A model generated the notes under the pieces. That model saw nothing but the letters and a program-made list of their open reading frames with translations. It was not told the origin of the DNA and made no database searches. From Leucogyrophana mollusca (lineage: Eukaryota > Basidiomycota > Agaricomycetes > Boletales): a stretch of 64,000 nt of DNA. Made by a program: the position numbers and the translations under genes. The stretch is from NCBI GenBank assembly GCA_021014945.1, contig MU266407.1:1-64000 (forward strand). Reading direction: 5' to 3'. Below are positions 1 to 10,347 of this stretch, in pieces (positions within the stretch are counted from its first letter, which is position 1; the number at the start of each line of letters is the position of its first letter).

Positions 1-1028
1 CCGTAGGGACGGTATTGGTTCCCCCGGACTCGGGAGAATTGCCTTCGGGCGCTTCTGGGGCGCCCTGTTGGCTTCGAGTGGTTACTCGAGCGGTTACTAT
101 GTTAGTAGCCATTGAATCCAACTTTTTTGGGTATTCAAAAAAGTGTAAGGTGGTTGATAGTACTGTTAGATACTATTGTAGACCTCCTAGTCCTTAAGTC
201 ACTCAACAGAATATAACCTAGTTGGCATTCTCGAGTGTGAAAGGGTACAAGGATGTGTCTGATGATCTAAGATAAGAGATCATCTATTTATACTAATCTA
301 AGTGGTTTTCATGTGAGTAATTAAATAAATAAATAAGTAAGGGCACAGCCCTTACAATTTCGATGGCCCTTCAAGAGGCAGTATCGAAGTTTGAGCGCAA
401 GAGATGGCGCTGTTGCTTGCAGCACCGACCAATCTTCTGAATTGAAGGCCTCCAGTGTTGCTGTCGAATCACCGGGAACATGTTGAGAGCGTTGTTTACG
501 TGACCCTGGTAGAACCACAAAAGTGAGGTCCTGTGGGATCAGGAGTATCAGCCTAAATGTGCTCCTCGATGTGAATCATCTTACCTTGAACATAAGCGCC
601 TCATTTGACTTGGACCAGCACGATGATTCAACAATATTCCCTGGCCGTGTTGCACTTGATGCGCCTAGTCCAATAAACGTTGCCAGCTGACGCCTCTGGG
701 GGGGATGTGTTAGCGCAAAACAGCAACCATACGTCGAGGGGGCTGACCATTCGCGTCGAAGGGATTGGGTCTGTTGAGCCCCAAAGCTCCTTTTGGAGGA
801 TACGCACATCAACGCCATCCGCAATGGGCTTATCCCGAACACAGCTTGGAAGGCTGTTTTTCGTCTTGCACTCCCCTCGAGCGTACTGTATGTTACGTTG
901 TCAACATAGGCAAGTGGGTAACTAAATAGGCGTGGCATACTTTAAGCAACTGCCGAGTGGTGTCCGAAGTGAGTTGCTTGTTGGTAGACCTGTTGTACTG
1001 CATACATGATTAACGAATCAAGGTCTAT
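1..1028. other. Region without a supported gene
   Basis: Only short open frames occur here. The minus-strand frame at 576-938 has a faint resemblance to the integrase region of Copia-type polyproteins but is too short and shifted to call. No tRNA, terminal repeat or splice-connected exon set was seen. Confidence 0.5.
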
Positions 1029-1500
1029 CTAGATGATAAGTATTACCATTCCAATAAAAAGGCCTATGTTGTTGACAAGCGTCTCCTCGGTAATCAAGGC
1101 GTTAAATTTTCCCTGAGACGACTCCACTAAGTAATCGGCAAACCCGAACAGCATTTCTGAAGGGGGTGGATATCAGTGAGTATATGCGGTGAAGAATTGG
1201 TGTAGTCAAAGACTTACCGATTTGCAGAGATGGTGCGCCGGGAACTAGAAGTTCATCGACAGACGTGCAGTTCATTGAGGAGAGCAAGTCAGAATGCTCG
1301 GAGACATTGTTGAGATAGGCTAAGAAGCGCTTTTTGACCCGGTTCTGAGCGTCGATTGTTGGTTTTGCGAGCTCTTTCAAAAAGACCTTGCCGACGTGGC
1401 CTTTGACTTTTGCGGCGAGTGCAGCGTTATCGTGTCCACGTTCGGCACGGCGTTGTTCATCTGTTGCCCGGGCGTGAGGTGCAGCTCGGGGAGGAGGCAT
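1029..1500 (-). CDS. Small conserved-looking protein of unknown function, two exons
   Basis: I do not recognise this gene. The model is exon 1 at 1500-1218 and exon 2 at 1156-1029, giving 136 aa; the intron has a GTAAGT donor and a CAG acceptor, and the phases match. The N-terminus is basic and alanine-rich (starting MPPPRAAPHARATDEQRR). The middle reads like a helical domain, and exon 2 continues it smoothly with a motif around FADYLVES and ITEETLVNNIG before stopping in a short hydrophobic tail ending in isoleucines. The abrupt hydrophobic end and its position beside gene-poor DNA suggest a truncated member of a larger family, possibly a recombinase-like or other mobile-element-derived protein, but nothing catalytic is visible. 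The splice model is well supported; the function is not. Confidence 0.5.
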
Positions 1501-2299
1501 TGGGTGAATTGAGAAGGAGGGAAGATGGGGGTGGGGGGGAAGATGGAGTGAAGCCGTTTGTTTGTGAAGGGTGGTCGGCTGCTAACGGGCAGCCAACGCA
1601 CGGACCCATCAGCAGCATTGTGTGCGAGGGTACGCGTTGTGCAGTCGTCGCGCGTCGTTGATCACGTGCACCGTGCAGGAAGACAAAAAATGACGCGTCA
1701 TGCCTTGATGATGACGTGTGGTGACAACGTCATCCTTGCGATCGCGAATCGGGAAGAGCATCCCCCCGCGGACTCAACGAAGCCCCCCCGCGGGCCTGCC
1801 ATATTCGGACTCTGCATTGCTATCCTCGGATTCTGCGTCCAAGCGTAAGGTGGCCTGGACACCGCCGCGCTGCGCTCGTGCACAAAAGCGTCTGCCTTTT
1901 TTGCCCCTGGGAGCCGCGATGGCTAGTCGCTAAGGGGAGCTCACGGTTAAATCAAAACACGGGTCGATGGGAATGGGATGCATACCACGTCAGTTTGTCT
2001 GAGCGCTACGTTAGCCTCGATCTGATTTCTTGACGGCCGTATCCGGGCACAGGCACTTCGTGTGTTTTGTTGTGCGTCTGCGGCCCTTTCTCGACGCACT
2101 TATCGATTGGCCTGCAATTAGATAGCATGAGTAAATATCAATTAGTTGTAAACCGTCCTCCCGAAACTCACCTTTGGCGGACGCGTCGCCAGCGTTCACG
2201 GGCGCTGGGTGACCAACACAAGCGGCGGTGCTGAGCGATTAATGTTTATGGCTCGGGAGGAGGGACCTGCTGAGGTTCAGTAGGTCGCTTAAAGGACAC
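1501..2299. other. Intergenic region, no gene seen
   Basis: Only short overlapping frames on both strands, with no consistent splice-linked coding set. It contains G-rich and C-rich runs around 1520-1545 and 1762-1795. Confidence 0.5.
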
Positions 2300-3022
2300 A
2301 TGAACAAGGCGAGAACTTACAAGGCGTGGGCGTGTCGACTCGGTGTCCCACCAGTCATTGTCAACACTCGGCTTTCCGATCTGCGGGCGCTGGGTAGTGG
2401 GCTGTTGCTGCACAACAGCGGGACGCTAGGTATGACGGGCCCCACCCTCCACAGCGATGATTCTGCCACAGTCCTCCTTGAGTCGTCGACAGGCCACGGC
2501 GGCGCCTTCAAAATCTCCAGCGAAGCCTACAACGGGTCCATCGCGATTGGGGTGCACGATTCCCCTATGTACTCGCACCTCGAGTGCACCGCACATGCGG
2601 TGAAGGGGAACATGACCGTGAATATGCACCCAGCATTCGAGGGGCAATTTGAGGTGTGCACACCGAAAGGACGTCCGGTGCTGGGTCAGTATAACCCTGT
2701 CAGTATCGAGGAATCAGTGCACATGGGAAGGAAGAGGGTCGTAGATGAGTTTGTGACGGGGACTAAGGACTCTATCGCTGGGACGGTGTATTGGCCGGAC
2801 GAGGGTGTGAGCTATCGGAGGGGAGGGTTCGTCGATGTGAAGACAACGGGTGGGGAGGCGTGGGCGTGTCGACTCGGTGTCCCACCAGTCATCGTCGACA
2901 CTCGGCTTTCCGATCTGCGAGCGCTGGGTGGTGGGCTGTTGCTGCACAACGGCGGGACGCTAGGTATGACGGGGGGGATGAGTTTCGAAGGACGATGGGA
3001 ACGATTGTATGATAAGCGCTGA
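2300..3022 (+). CDS. DUF7330-like protein fragment bracketed by direct repeats
   Basis: This uninterrupted 240-aa frame has a central part (about residues 45-185) resembling the beta-rich C-terminal domain of basidiomycete DUF7330/DUF4097-like proteins: NGSIAIGV near residue 80, then MHPAFEGQFEV, then a conserved GRKRVV and a GTVYW segment. In relatives known to me such a domain ends shortly after a VDVKT-type strand. Here the frame runs instead into a second copy of a 118-bp sequence that also forms the N-terminal part of the frame. Both repeat copies are read in the same frame. The gene could be a real chimeric protein or a decayed fragment caught between repeats. Upstream exons that would carry a membrane anchor were not found. 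Family assignment is by recall of motif style and is only moderately certain. Confidence 0.4.
   Translation: MNKARTYKAWACRLGVPPVIVNTRLSDLRALGSGLLLHNSGTLGMTGPTLHSDDSATVLLESSTGHGGAFKISSEAYNGSIAIGVHDSPMYSHLECTAHAVKGNMTVNMHPAFEGQFEVCTPKGRPVLGQYNPVSIEESVHMGRKRVVDEFVTGTKDSIAGTVYWPDEGVSYRRGGFVDVKTTGGEAWACRLGVPPVIVDTRLSDLRALGGGLLLHNGGTLGMTGGMSFEGRWERLYDKR
2322..2439 (+). repeat. 118-bp direct repeat, copy 1
   Basis: It is near-identical to 2856-2973 (copy 2), offset by 534 bp, a multiple of three. The two copies differ at five positions and all five are transitions. It forms the N-terminal part of the frame at 2300-3022. Confidence 0.9.
2856..2973 (+). repeat. 118-bp direct repeat, copy 2
   Basis: Partner of 2322-2439. 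The match starts at AGGCGTGGG and ends at GACGGG in both copies. It replaces the expected C-terminal end of the DUF7330-like domain. Confidence 0.9.
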
Positions 3023-4137
3023 AGGTAAACACGGGACGTTAGCGGGCAGAAGGGCGCAAACGCGCGAGGAAATGCTCACAAGGTGGAAGTTCGGGTGCCG
3101 GCGGTAGGTAGTGACAACTGATTTGGAGAGTTAGAAGGAGTAACAAAGCAGAACGAATTACTCACTGCGCCTTAATGAATTTGAATCCCACAAGTACGAG
3201 TTTTGATAGCAACGAGTAATGAAGCAGAGTAGAAAATGAAGAGGGGGAAAACAGACGTCCTTTGAGCTCCCTTTCCGCAGACCAAGGTCGGCCCTTCGTA
3301 GTCGAGGCTCATGAAGACGTCTGTTGACTGCAGCAATGGGACGGCGGGTAGCAAACTCGGCGAGCGTCAAAAACGCGGTGGCTGGGTATGATGCGAGAAA
3401 ATTACACACTTAGCCAAAAAGGGAAATTACCGGATGTGGCTTATCAAAAAGTTCGTGCCTTTAGAGAAATAGACTTCTCTGTATCGTTCCAATTTTACGT
3501 ATGTCACCCCGAAGGGGACATTATTCGATAGGAAAGTGCTCAGAACTCGAGCAGAGTTCTGTTTTTGAGCTTGGAAGCGGGTGAGGAGGAGCACATCAAA
3601 ACTGGATATGATCGGCCAAATATGGTAAGTGGTTGTCACATTCAACTCCGCGGCTTCGCCCAACCCTAACCCAACAACAGCCGAGAAGGGCGAGTGTTAG
3701 GCTTTCCACAAATGCAAACGTGCGATATTAGATTACAAGCGTGCGTTGACCTATGGACAGTGGAAAGAATGACATTCCAAAAGTCAGTGCGTTGCAGCGT
3801 CAATCCTTGAGAGCCGTTAAATGTGGTTGCGTAAGCTAATCTCAGTGGATATTATACTGTCCAACGTCCAATGAGCGGCGTCGCCAAAGCCAGCAAGCTG
3901 ACGCGCATATCACCTGGTGCCTATCATCCTCCGGAACGCAACCTACTTCATGCCTTCGGCTGATGTTCACAGTGTTCAGTCACGGTGTGGCAAGTGCCTT
4001 ATACGTGCGTTCCGGTTCGTTATTTGATCGTGAGTAGCTACAAAATATCAGGGATGTACTCAACGGCACGTGAACGAAGGGCAGTGCATCAATTGGCTAT
4101 AGCGTCGAGGTACCCAAGAAGATGACCGGCCTGACCA
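3023..4137. other. Intergenic region, no gene seen
   Basis: Short frames only (for example minus 3158-3409 and 3427-3663), with no family motif or splice-linked partner. Confidence 0.5.
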
Positions 4138-5949
4138 TCAGACCAGCAGCTCTCCTGTTTCGGAGCGAGCCCTAGCATAACTGGGCCCTTCCTCGCGACC
4201 GGACTCCTCTTCTCCGAACGTCCGAACAGGCGGATCCTTAGCACCGAAATGAATCGTACTCATCTCCGTCTGATCAGTGCCGTCTATCAATTTGGTTTCC
4301 TGGGCGCGAAGACTGATCACCATGCGGGGGCCGGCAATGATTACCAACGCGTCGAGTGCATTGGCTATTATGTTGAGTACCTGGGACTACGAGAAATCAT
4401 CAGAAAGTCGCCTAATTGAAGAGGATCCCCATTAACTTGCGGGATACCAGGGGCGTCCACGGGGATATCCAATGCTTGCCATACTACATAGCTAATGATT
4501 CCAGAGTAAGGAACTGTGCCACTGGAGCGAGAGAGTGCCAACTTGAACGTACCAGAAAAAGTAAAATATCTGGTCCCTAATCAAAAGCTTTGCTAGAGGG
4601 TTCACGTTCCACCTTCCCGCTAGCCCTCTGGCTTCCAGAGCATGCTTCCAAAACGCAGATAGCGCAAATAGAAATACTATCATGTCGTAAGCCAGTTGAG
4701 CCGCTGTAACGATCACTGGTGACGGCAGAAACACAGACGCATCGGTCTCGATATCCTGCGTGACACTGCCGATAGGACCACCAATAAACGTGACTGAGTA
4801 CAGCGAAGTATTGGGTGAGATGGCTATTGCAGCTGATTGAGTAAATACAGACATACCGAACTTCCTCGTGTTGGGAACATTGATCTCCATGCCCGTTATC
4901 ACCATCACCACAACTGTCTGGAAGAAGAAGCACAGCGAGAGGAAGATCAATACCGCCTTCGAACGGCTGCTTAACGCATAGGCCCGCATGAGGAGGATCG
5001 CTTGTAGTGGTCCAGAGTCAACAACGGAGAAATCCATTGCAACATATCACACACCATCCATGGCTGTCGCGAATATGTTAATTGCCCAAACCCCGATGAT
5101 GAATTGGGCCACATCTATAAATTCAGGATGAGATGCAAGGAATTGAAGCAGTGGAGTCCGACCGAATTATGCTTACATCTATATGATTCGCATAGGACAT
5201 CGTCAACGGTCCGTCGATAAAGAACGATGCAGCCAAATGTACGTTACCCCTAGAGTCCAAGCATTCAGATGGGTGCCGTATCGCTAAGACGCGCGAAACA
5301 TGCCGACATTGTATCCCCAATTAAGAAACACGGTTCCTGTAGTATGCATTTTAGCGATCTACCCACGTCCATCGAACGTCCATCCTACCTGCTGTCGCAA
5401 GGCTGAAACCACACAGTAGACTTGTCAGCCGTCAGGGTTGGGGATGGAAATTCGGACTAACATCACAGATATAGTGCCAGAGTAGCGAGCCTGACATAAA
5501 GTTGCGTCAACCCAATTGCGGGAGGCCCACGCCAAGCATAAAACCACATACCACGAGATACAGTACTGTTGTGAGGCTCCAGCGGCGGCGCTGTCACCAT
5601 ATTCGGGCTGAATTCAGAAGCATCCGCCAACGACCAGATACATACCCAAATAAGGTCCACCTACACGGCGCACTTCAATGTCTGCAGGCAACAATTCCAA
5701 GAGCGACCGAGGGAACACTGACCTCTTGTGAGAAGGTAAGAACTGATGATATTCTCTACATCAACACTGGGTGGGCTATATTGACGAAAACATTCTACTC
5801 ACCTTGGTCATAAACAACAGCTGCGGATGCTGCCACTACCAGTGAAATCGCCCCGTCAGCCGATTATGATGTATTGGTCATATAGACGAGAACTCACTGC
5901 TGACATAATTTGCAGATTGGACCACATAGAGAACTTGAGCGGAAGTCAT
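4138..5949 (-). CDS. DUF6533-type multi-pass membrane protein, 5' half partly resolved
   Basis: DUF6533 proteins are seven-helix-like membrane proteins expanded in mushroom fungi; their role is unknown. Well-supported 3' exons are 5114-5055, 5000-4553, 4491-4461 and 4380-4138, all in matching phase. They encode helices around AQFIIGVWAINIF, ILLMRAYALSSRSK, LSLCFFFQTVVVMVI, a tyrosine/phenylalanine-rich helix and a last helix ending before GPRMVISLRAQ, followed by an acidic cytoplasmic tail. At the 5' end, exons 5949-5898 and 5835-5803 give the typical start (NYVS, then AAVVYDQ), and 5590-5552 gives RRRWSLTTVLYLV, the characteristic DUF6533 loop and helix. Connections across 5803-5590 and 5552-5114 are not settled, so a frameshift or decay there cannot be excluded. 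Confidence 0.6.
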
Positions 5950-7621
5950 GACCCGGGTAGCGATCAGGACAAGCAGGAGATTGGAGGTGTTAACGCAACC
6001 TCGAGGCGTCTCGGGAGGTAGTCATTTTTATATCTTCATCAGCTCACTACTCCGGTCTAACACCCCCATCCTCCACTTTGCTTCCAGAAAGCCAAGCCCT
6101 GCGCCCGAAGTGATCTGCGCCCGAAGTGATCAACGCCATGATCGGCCACAATTATGCAAGTTGGCGCTCAGGGTAAGATGTCAGCGGGCCTCGATAAAAA
6201 ACGACCTCTGAACAGATTCGTGAACGACTGACTTTGGCCCCTCAACTGAGAGATAGTGAGCGCCAGTTCCGTGATACCCATGAAGCCCGGCCCCGCATCT
6301 CTTTTTGTCAACCACACTCAAACTGGCAGATAATGACGAGTAGCAGACCATGATCTATCAGCAGCCCTACTGATGCCGGATGAAATTCGAAAGCTGTTTG
6401 TGTTAAAACCTGTGTGATGGAAAAAGAATTAATGGTTACGAGGCAAGATACTAGTATATTTGGAAGCAAACGTGCATCGAGGCAGCTTATAACCGGCACA
6501 TAGCTTAGAAGAAGTTCAAGATAAGATGGTCATGGATCCGAAGAATGCCGGGGCCTCGAAGTATCGGCAATCAAAACTTCAAAAACGGGCTGGTCGTCGA
6601 ACCCCCAAGGATCCTGATGTTCGTCCGATCTCCAACTCGACCGACAACCGTCCCCAGGAGAGCGAATGCGTACCAGTGAGATCAAGCTTGAGAACGGCAC
6701 AGGAGAGACCCAAAATAGGAATTGGCGCAAGAGGCAAATCCAGTGCCACATGACAGCCACAATCAAATCGCATACTGATAGGAGATGAGCTTAAATGTAC
6801 CTTCCAGTACCCCATCATGAATCCACCTCAGATCAACGACTGCGGGATCATTGACGTGACTCGATCGCGACCCTGGGTTTGGAGTCAAGGATGGCGCACG
6901 CCCACCACACTCTGCCACTGCGTCCTAGGTTGCAATGATGACGGAGCCCGGGATGCTGATGGTCATTCTACATCACAAATGGATGGTTCTCTTGGTTATG
7001 CCCTCATTTGAGAGATACGCCAATAGATACCTGGGAGACTGGAAGCCACACACACCGTCCGACAGAGCACGTTGATGTAAGACGAAACCTAGTTGACATG
7101 GGATACGCAGATTCCACGTCTACGGTCCTGCTGCCTGCAGAGTTGAGCAAATGAAGTTTAAACGTACCTTGCCGCGGGTCGTCCGAGTCAGATTTTATGT
7201 GGGAAATGCTGTACATCGAGAGATTCGGCTTCGGCTTGAGCTCAGAGGCTTAATTTGTGACGATACACTTCTTCAGTTCCAGAGGTAGATGCGTTATATA
7301 GAAGATAACCTCGGTTTCTGTGGCAGCGCACCGTGCACAAGACTGATCCTGGAGGGAATGGTTGTGCAACCTGTCGGCCTTTGAAACCTACGCCGCGGAG
7401 ACTGATTTCTTTTGAGTCAGCTTGCTTCCTGCGGCAGATCGGCGGTCGCACTCACGGCAAGACTGAGCAAGTTGCTTTGGCAATCTACTATTATCTAGTT
7501 CCGAGTCTCCTCAGGTTTTCTGCATGACGCTGTAGCCCTTTACATCCCAAACAGTGCTCAAGCGTGCTGGCCGCGTTTGAAGGTCGCCGTAAATCTACGT
7601 CTGTGACTCTCGTTGCTCACA
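5950..7621. other. Gene-poor region with unassigned fragments
   Basis: A few minus-strand frames (for example 6530-6766 and 7004-7216) have splice-like ends but no recognisable family. They could be pieces of a decayed gene. A 14-bp tandem duplication (gtgatctgcgcccgaa-like) lies near 6110-6128. Confidence 0.4.
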
Positions 7622-8450
7622 ATGACCAGCGTACATCGTCCCGTGTTCATTGAGCTGCCGCAGGAAATCCTACTTCACATTTGTAAGTCTTTTCAGTACG
7701 ATTCACGGAACTGTTCTGTTGAGCACAGTCTCACCTCTTTTTAGTATCATTTCTTGACATACCAGACCTTGCCTGTCTTTCAGAGGCCAGCGGCTTCCTA
7801 GCTATTCTGGCTGCGGATCCGCTTCTTCACCAGACTCGGCTGCGAGTTGTAGCTCCTTCTCGTGTAGCTCACTCGTTATTTGGCCAAAGTCCGGACGGCA
7901 TTCCCTTGAGGCCTACGATTGGAGACCTTGTCCACCGGGGAGTGATGCGAGGATTACAGATTGAAAGGAGATGGCGCATGGGAGGATACTTTCATTCTCC
8001 ACATGTAAGGTCCTCCTCGTCCACTTCATTGCATACCGCTAATGGCTTCCGCTACAGTCTGTAAGACAGTATGAGAATGGTCTTCGACTTCAACGTAGGC
8101 ATGCTGGGTTGATAATATCGTCTCATCTTCGACGTCAGGCAGCTGCTCCGCATAGTGCTCTCAAGTCTCTCCACCATTCCCACGTCCTACCAGACATCGA
8201 GTCCTCCTCCCTTTCTGTCTCACGATCGTTGCTTCCCGTTGTGCGACAACTCAAGTGGTCTATTCAAAAGGACAAGCTTGCAAAGATAGTAAGAGGCGGC
8301 AACTGCGGACCCGTAGCCGTGGGTGGTGTGGGCACATGGATCGAACTCAAAGGGCAAAGTATTATCCGAGATTCTGAGCGAGTGCGTTTGGCCCTATGTC
8401 CCGATGTTAGGAAGATTGTAAGGCTCTATGAGGGCTTGGGGCGGCGATGA
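7622..8450 (+). CDS. F-box domain protein
   Basis: The protein is 237 aa from exons 7622-7682, 7745-8004 and 8058-8450, with all phases consistent. An F-box occupies about residues 10-45: FIELPQEILLHIL followed by SFLDIPDLACLSEAS. F-box proteins bind Skp1 and recruit substrates to SCF ubiquitin ligases. After it comes a helical region with DLVHRGVMRGLQIERRW and, in exon 3, a region ending in VRLYEGLG. No leucine-rich repeat, WD40 or kelch repeat is visible, so the substrate is unknown. The overall shape resembles small fungal F-box proteins of the Mfb1 type, but I do not assign orthology. The first intron cuts through the F-box itself. Confidence 0.8.
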
Positions 8451-8694
8451 TTTGGTAATTTCATCCGTGTGCTCGCTGATTGTTGTATTTTGGCTCGTGC
8501 ATTGGGTGTATTTGGACGCTGACGGGCTGGTAGTTACCTGTATGTATTCTTTGCATGTCTGTATTCTTTACGTTGTAGTCGTTGTGGCATTCTAGGTACG
8601 TACGTATATAGTGTTTGAACCGAACCCAGTTTAGGTCCAGTGACCATAACTTGTTATCATATGAACGTCGATGAGCTCACCAAAGCAGTACCAT

Positions 8695-9848
8695 ATGCTT
8701 ATTGAAGTCTGCGTCGATTCCGTCGATTCTGCTGTCGCGTTTGTGATTTTAAGGAGTAGGTCATATTGATCTTCACACTGATACTCCCACGCAGGGCGGT
8801 ACGAGGAGGGGCAGACAGGCTTGAACTATGCGGAAACCTAGGTCTTGGTGGAGGGACAACGCCAAGCATTGGATTGTTTACGGCGGTACAAAAGGCGGTG
8901 CCGGGTATCCCAATCATGGTTAGCCATTGTCCTTCGACTCATCGCAGGTCTCAATATCCCTCTCCACTTATCGACTAACCGTACCAATGTGCAAAGGCTA
9001 TGGTTAGACCCCGGACTGGGGATTTCCTATATTCAGAATCCGAGTTCGATGTAATGCTAGAAGATATACTCGCTTTCAAGTCTCATGGTGCCCGAGGAGT
9101 TGTATTCGGTGTCTTAGACAAGTCTGGTTGTGTCGACATCAACCGGACTCAACGGTGAATTTGGACTTTGACGTCCCTACGGGTCTGATGGTCATGATGG
9201 CTTTAGCCTTGTGAACGAGGCGCTTCCTCTTGAAGGTGCGCATCTCGTCGAAATTACAGGGAACTATAACTGAGGAAATAGTGTACAGTCTGCTTTCACA
9301 GAGCGTTCGATATGACGATGAACCCCACCACAGGCAAGTGATTTGACAAATTATACAGACATTGAATCGGTCTGAGTGTTCGGCATCTAGCGTGGTCGGA
9401 TATTTGTGAAGTCAAAGGTATCACAAGAATTTTGACCAGGTAGTGCCTCAGGTCCCTTGAGTGAAATTTCATCCTAATCTCTTTTGCATACAGCGGACAC
9501 GGAAAAACGGCGATTTCACAAGAATCGTTGAGGGAATTGGGCCTTTTCCTCGGTGCTGGTGCAGATGGGAGTGCAGTGGATGGACACCCGTCCGTCAAAA
9601 TCTGCCCAGGTTCAGGAATCAATGCTTCGACTCTTCCTGTCTTATGCAAGGCACTGCTTCCACATCGTCTGGAGGAGATTCATTTGAGCGGAGGTCAATG
9701 GGTCGAAAGCGCGATGACATGGAGACCCGAGGGTATGGGGATGGGAGTCGGCCCCGGGAAAGGGGAGTGGGGTGTATGGAAAACGAACGAAGAGGCGATT
9801 CGTGCTATAAGAACTATCGCGGACACGATTTACATGGACCTGGAGTAG
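8695..9848 (+). CDS. cutC: CutC-family copper homeostasis protein
   Basis: The protein is 267 aa, close to the usual CutC length, with a TIM-barrel fold; the family is linked to copper handling, but its biochemical role is unsettled. Exons are 8695-8738, 8795-8918, 8997-9154, 9207-9235, 9289-9333, 9391-9439 and 9494-9848. Family signatures appear in order: MLIEVCVDS at the start, GGADRLELC, GGGTTPSIG, VRPRTGDFLYS, GVVFGVLD, FHRAFDM, ITRILTSG and CPGSGIN. The intron between exons 5 and 6 begins GCAAGT, so it is a GC-AG intron. It is required to join NPTT to the conserved DICEVKG strand in frame. The stretch just after the FHRAFD motif is compressed into three very short exons. Confidence 0.93.
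9334..9390 (+). other. GC-AG intron in cutC
   Basis: A 57-nt intron with donor GCAAGT and acceptor CTAG. Treating it as coding introduces a stop (GGC AAG TGA). Removing it joins two conserved CutC segments in frame. No GT donor in the neighbourhood gives a working alternative. Confidence 0.75.
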
Positions 9849-10275
9849 TGTCTTTTCAACTCAATCTTTCCACTTCTCGCTTCTCAACCGCTGTATCAAC
9901 ATCTTTTGGACAACAGTTTCGGTCCTTCTGCGATGCGCTGCGATTACGTGATGGTATCAAGGTGATTAGTCAGCTATCTTCAACTCCTTCCGCCCCACCC
10001 TGATCTCAGGTTTCTGTCGGTTCCTCGATGCTGCTATTCTGATACAAGGATAGCCAACATATGGGGATATAATGACGATGTTAGGCTGGCCGATGCTGCG
10101 CTTATTTGCTGAGGCTGGGGCCATTTGTGTGGTATCCCCACCCAAAAGACAACACGGATGCAAAGACCCACCTGCCTCCGACCGTTCGGGGACAACTTTG
10201 TACGTATTCGATCGTTGGTCATGAAACCGGATCGAATCGTAGAACAGTGGAGAACCCACCTTTCCAGATGTCAAG

Positions 10276-10283
10276 TATATAAG
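10276..10283 (+). promoter_or_regulatory. TATA box upstream of the desaturase gene
   Basis: TATATAAG lies 65 bp before the ATG at 10348 but only 13 bp before the in-frame ATG at 10297. TATA boxes act about 30 bp or more upstream of the transcript start, so this spacing favours 10348 as the translation start. Confidence 0.45.
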
Positions 10284-10347
10284 TTGGGGGGTATATATGC
10301 GACGTCCGGCTATCCCTCCCTTTGGAACCTTTTTTCCAACGACGTCC

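Noticed and set aside
576..938. Minus-strand frame with a faint Copia integrase-like segment
   Set aside because: Only one short stretch (KTAFQAVFG) is suggestive; there is no catalytic motif, flanking LTR or continuing frame.
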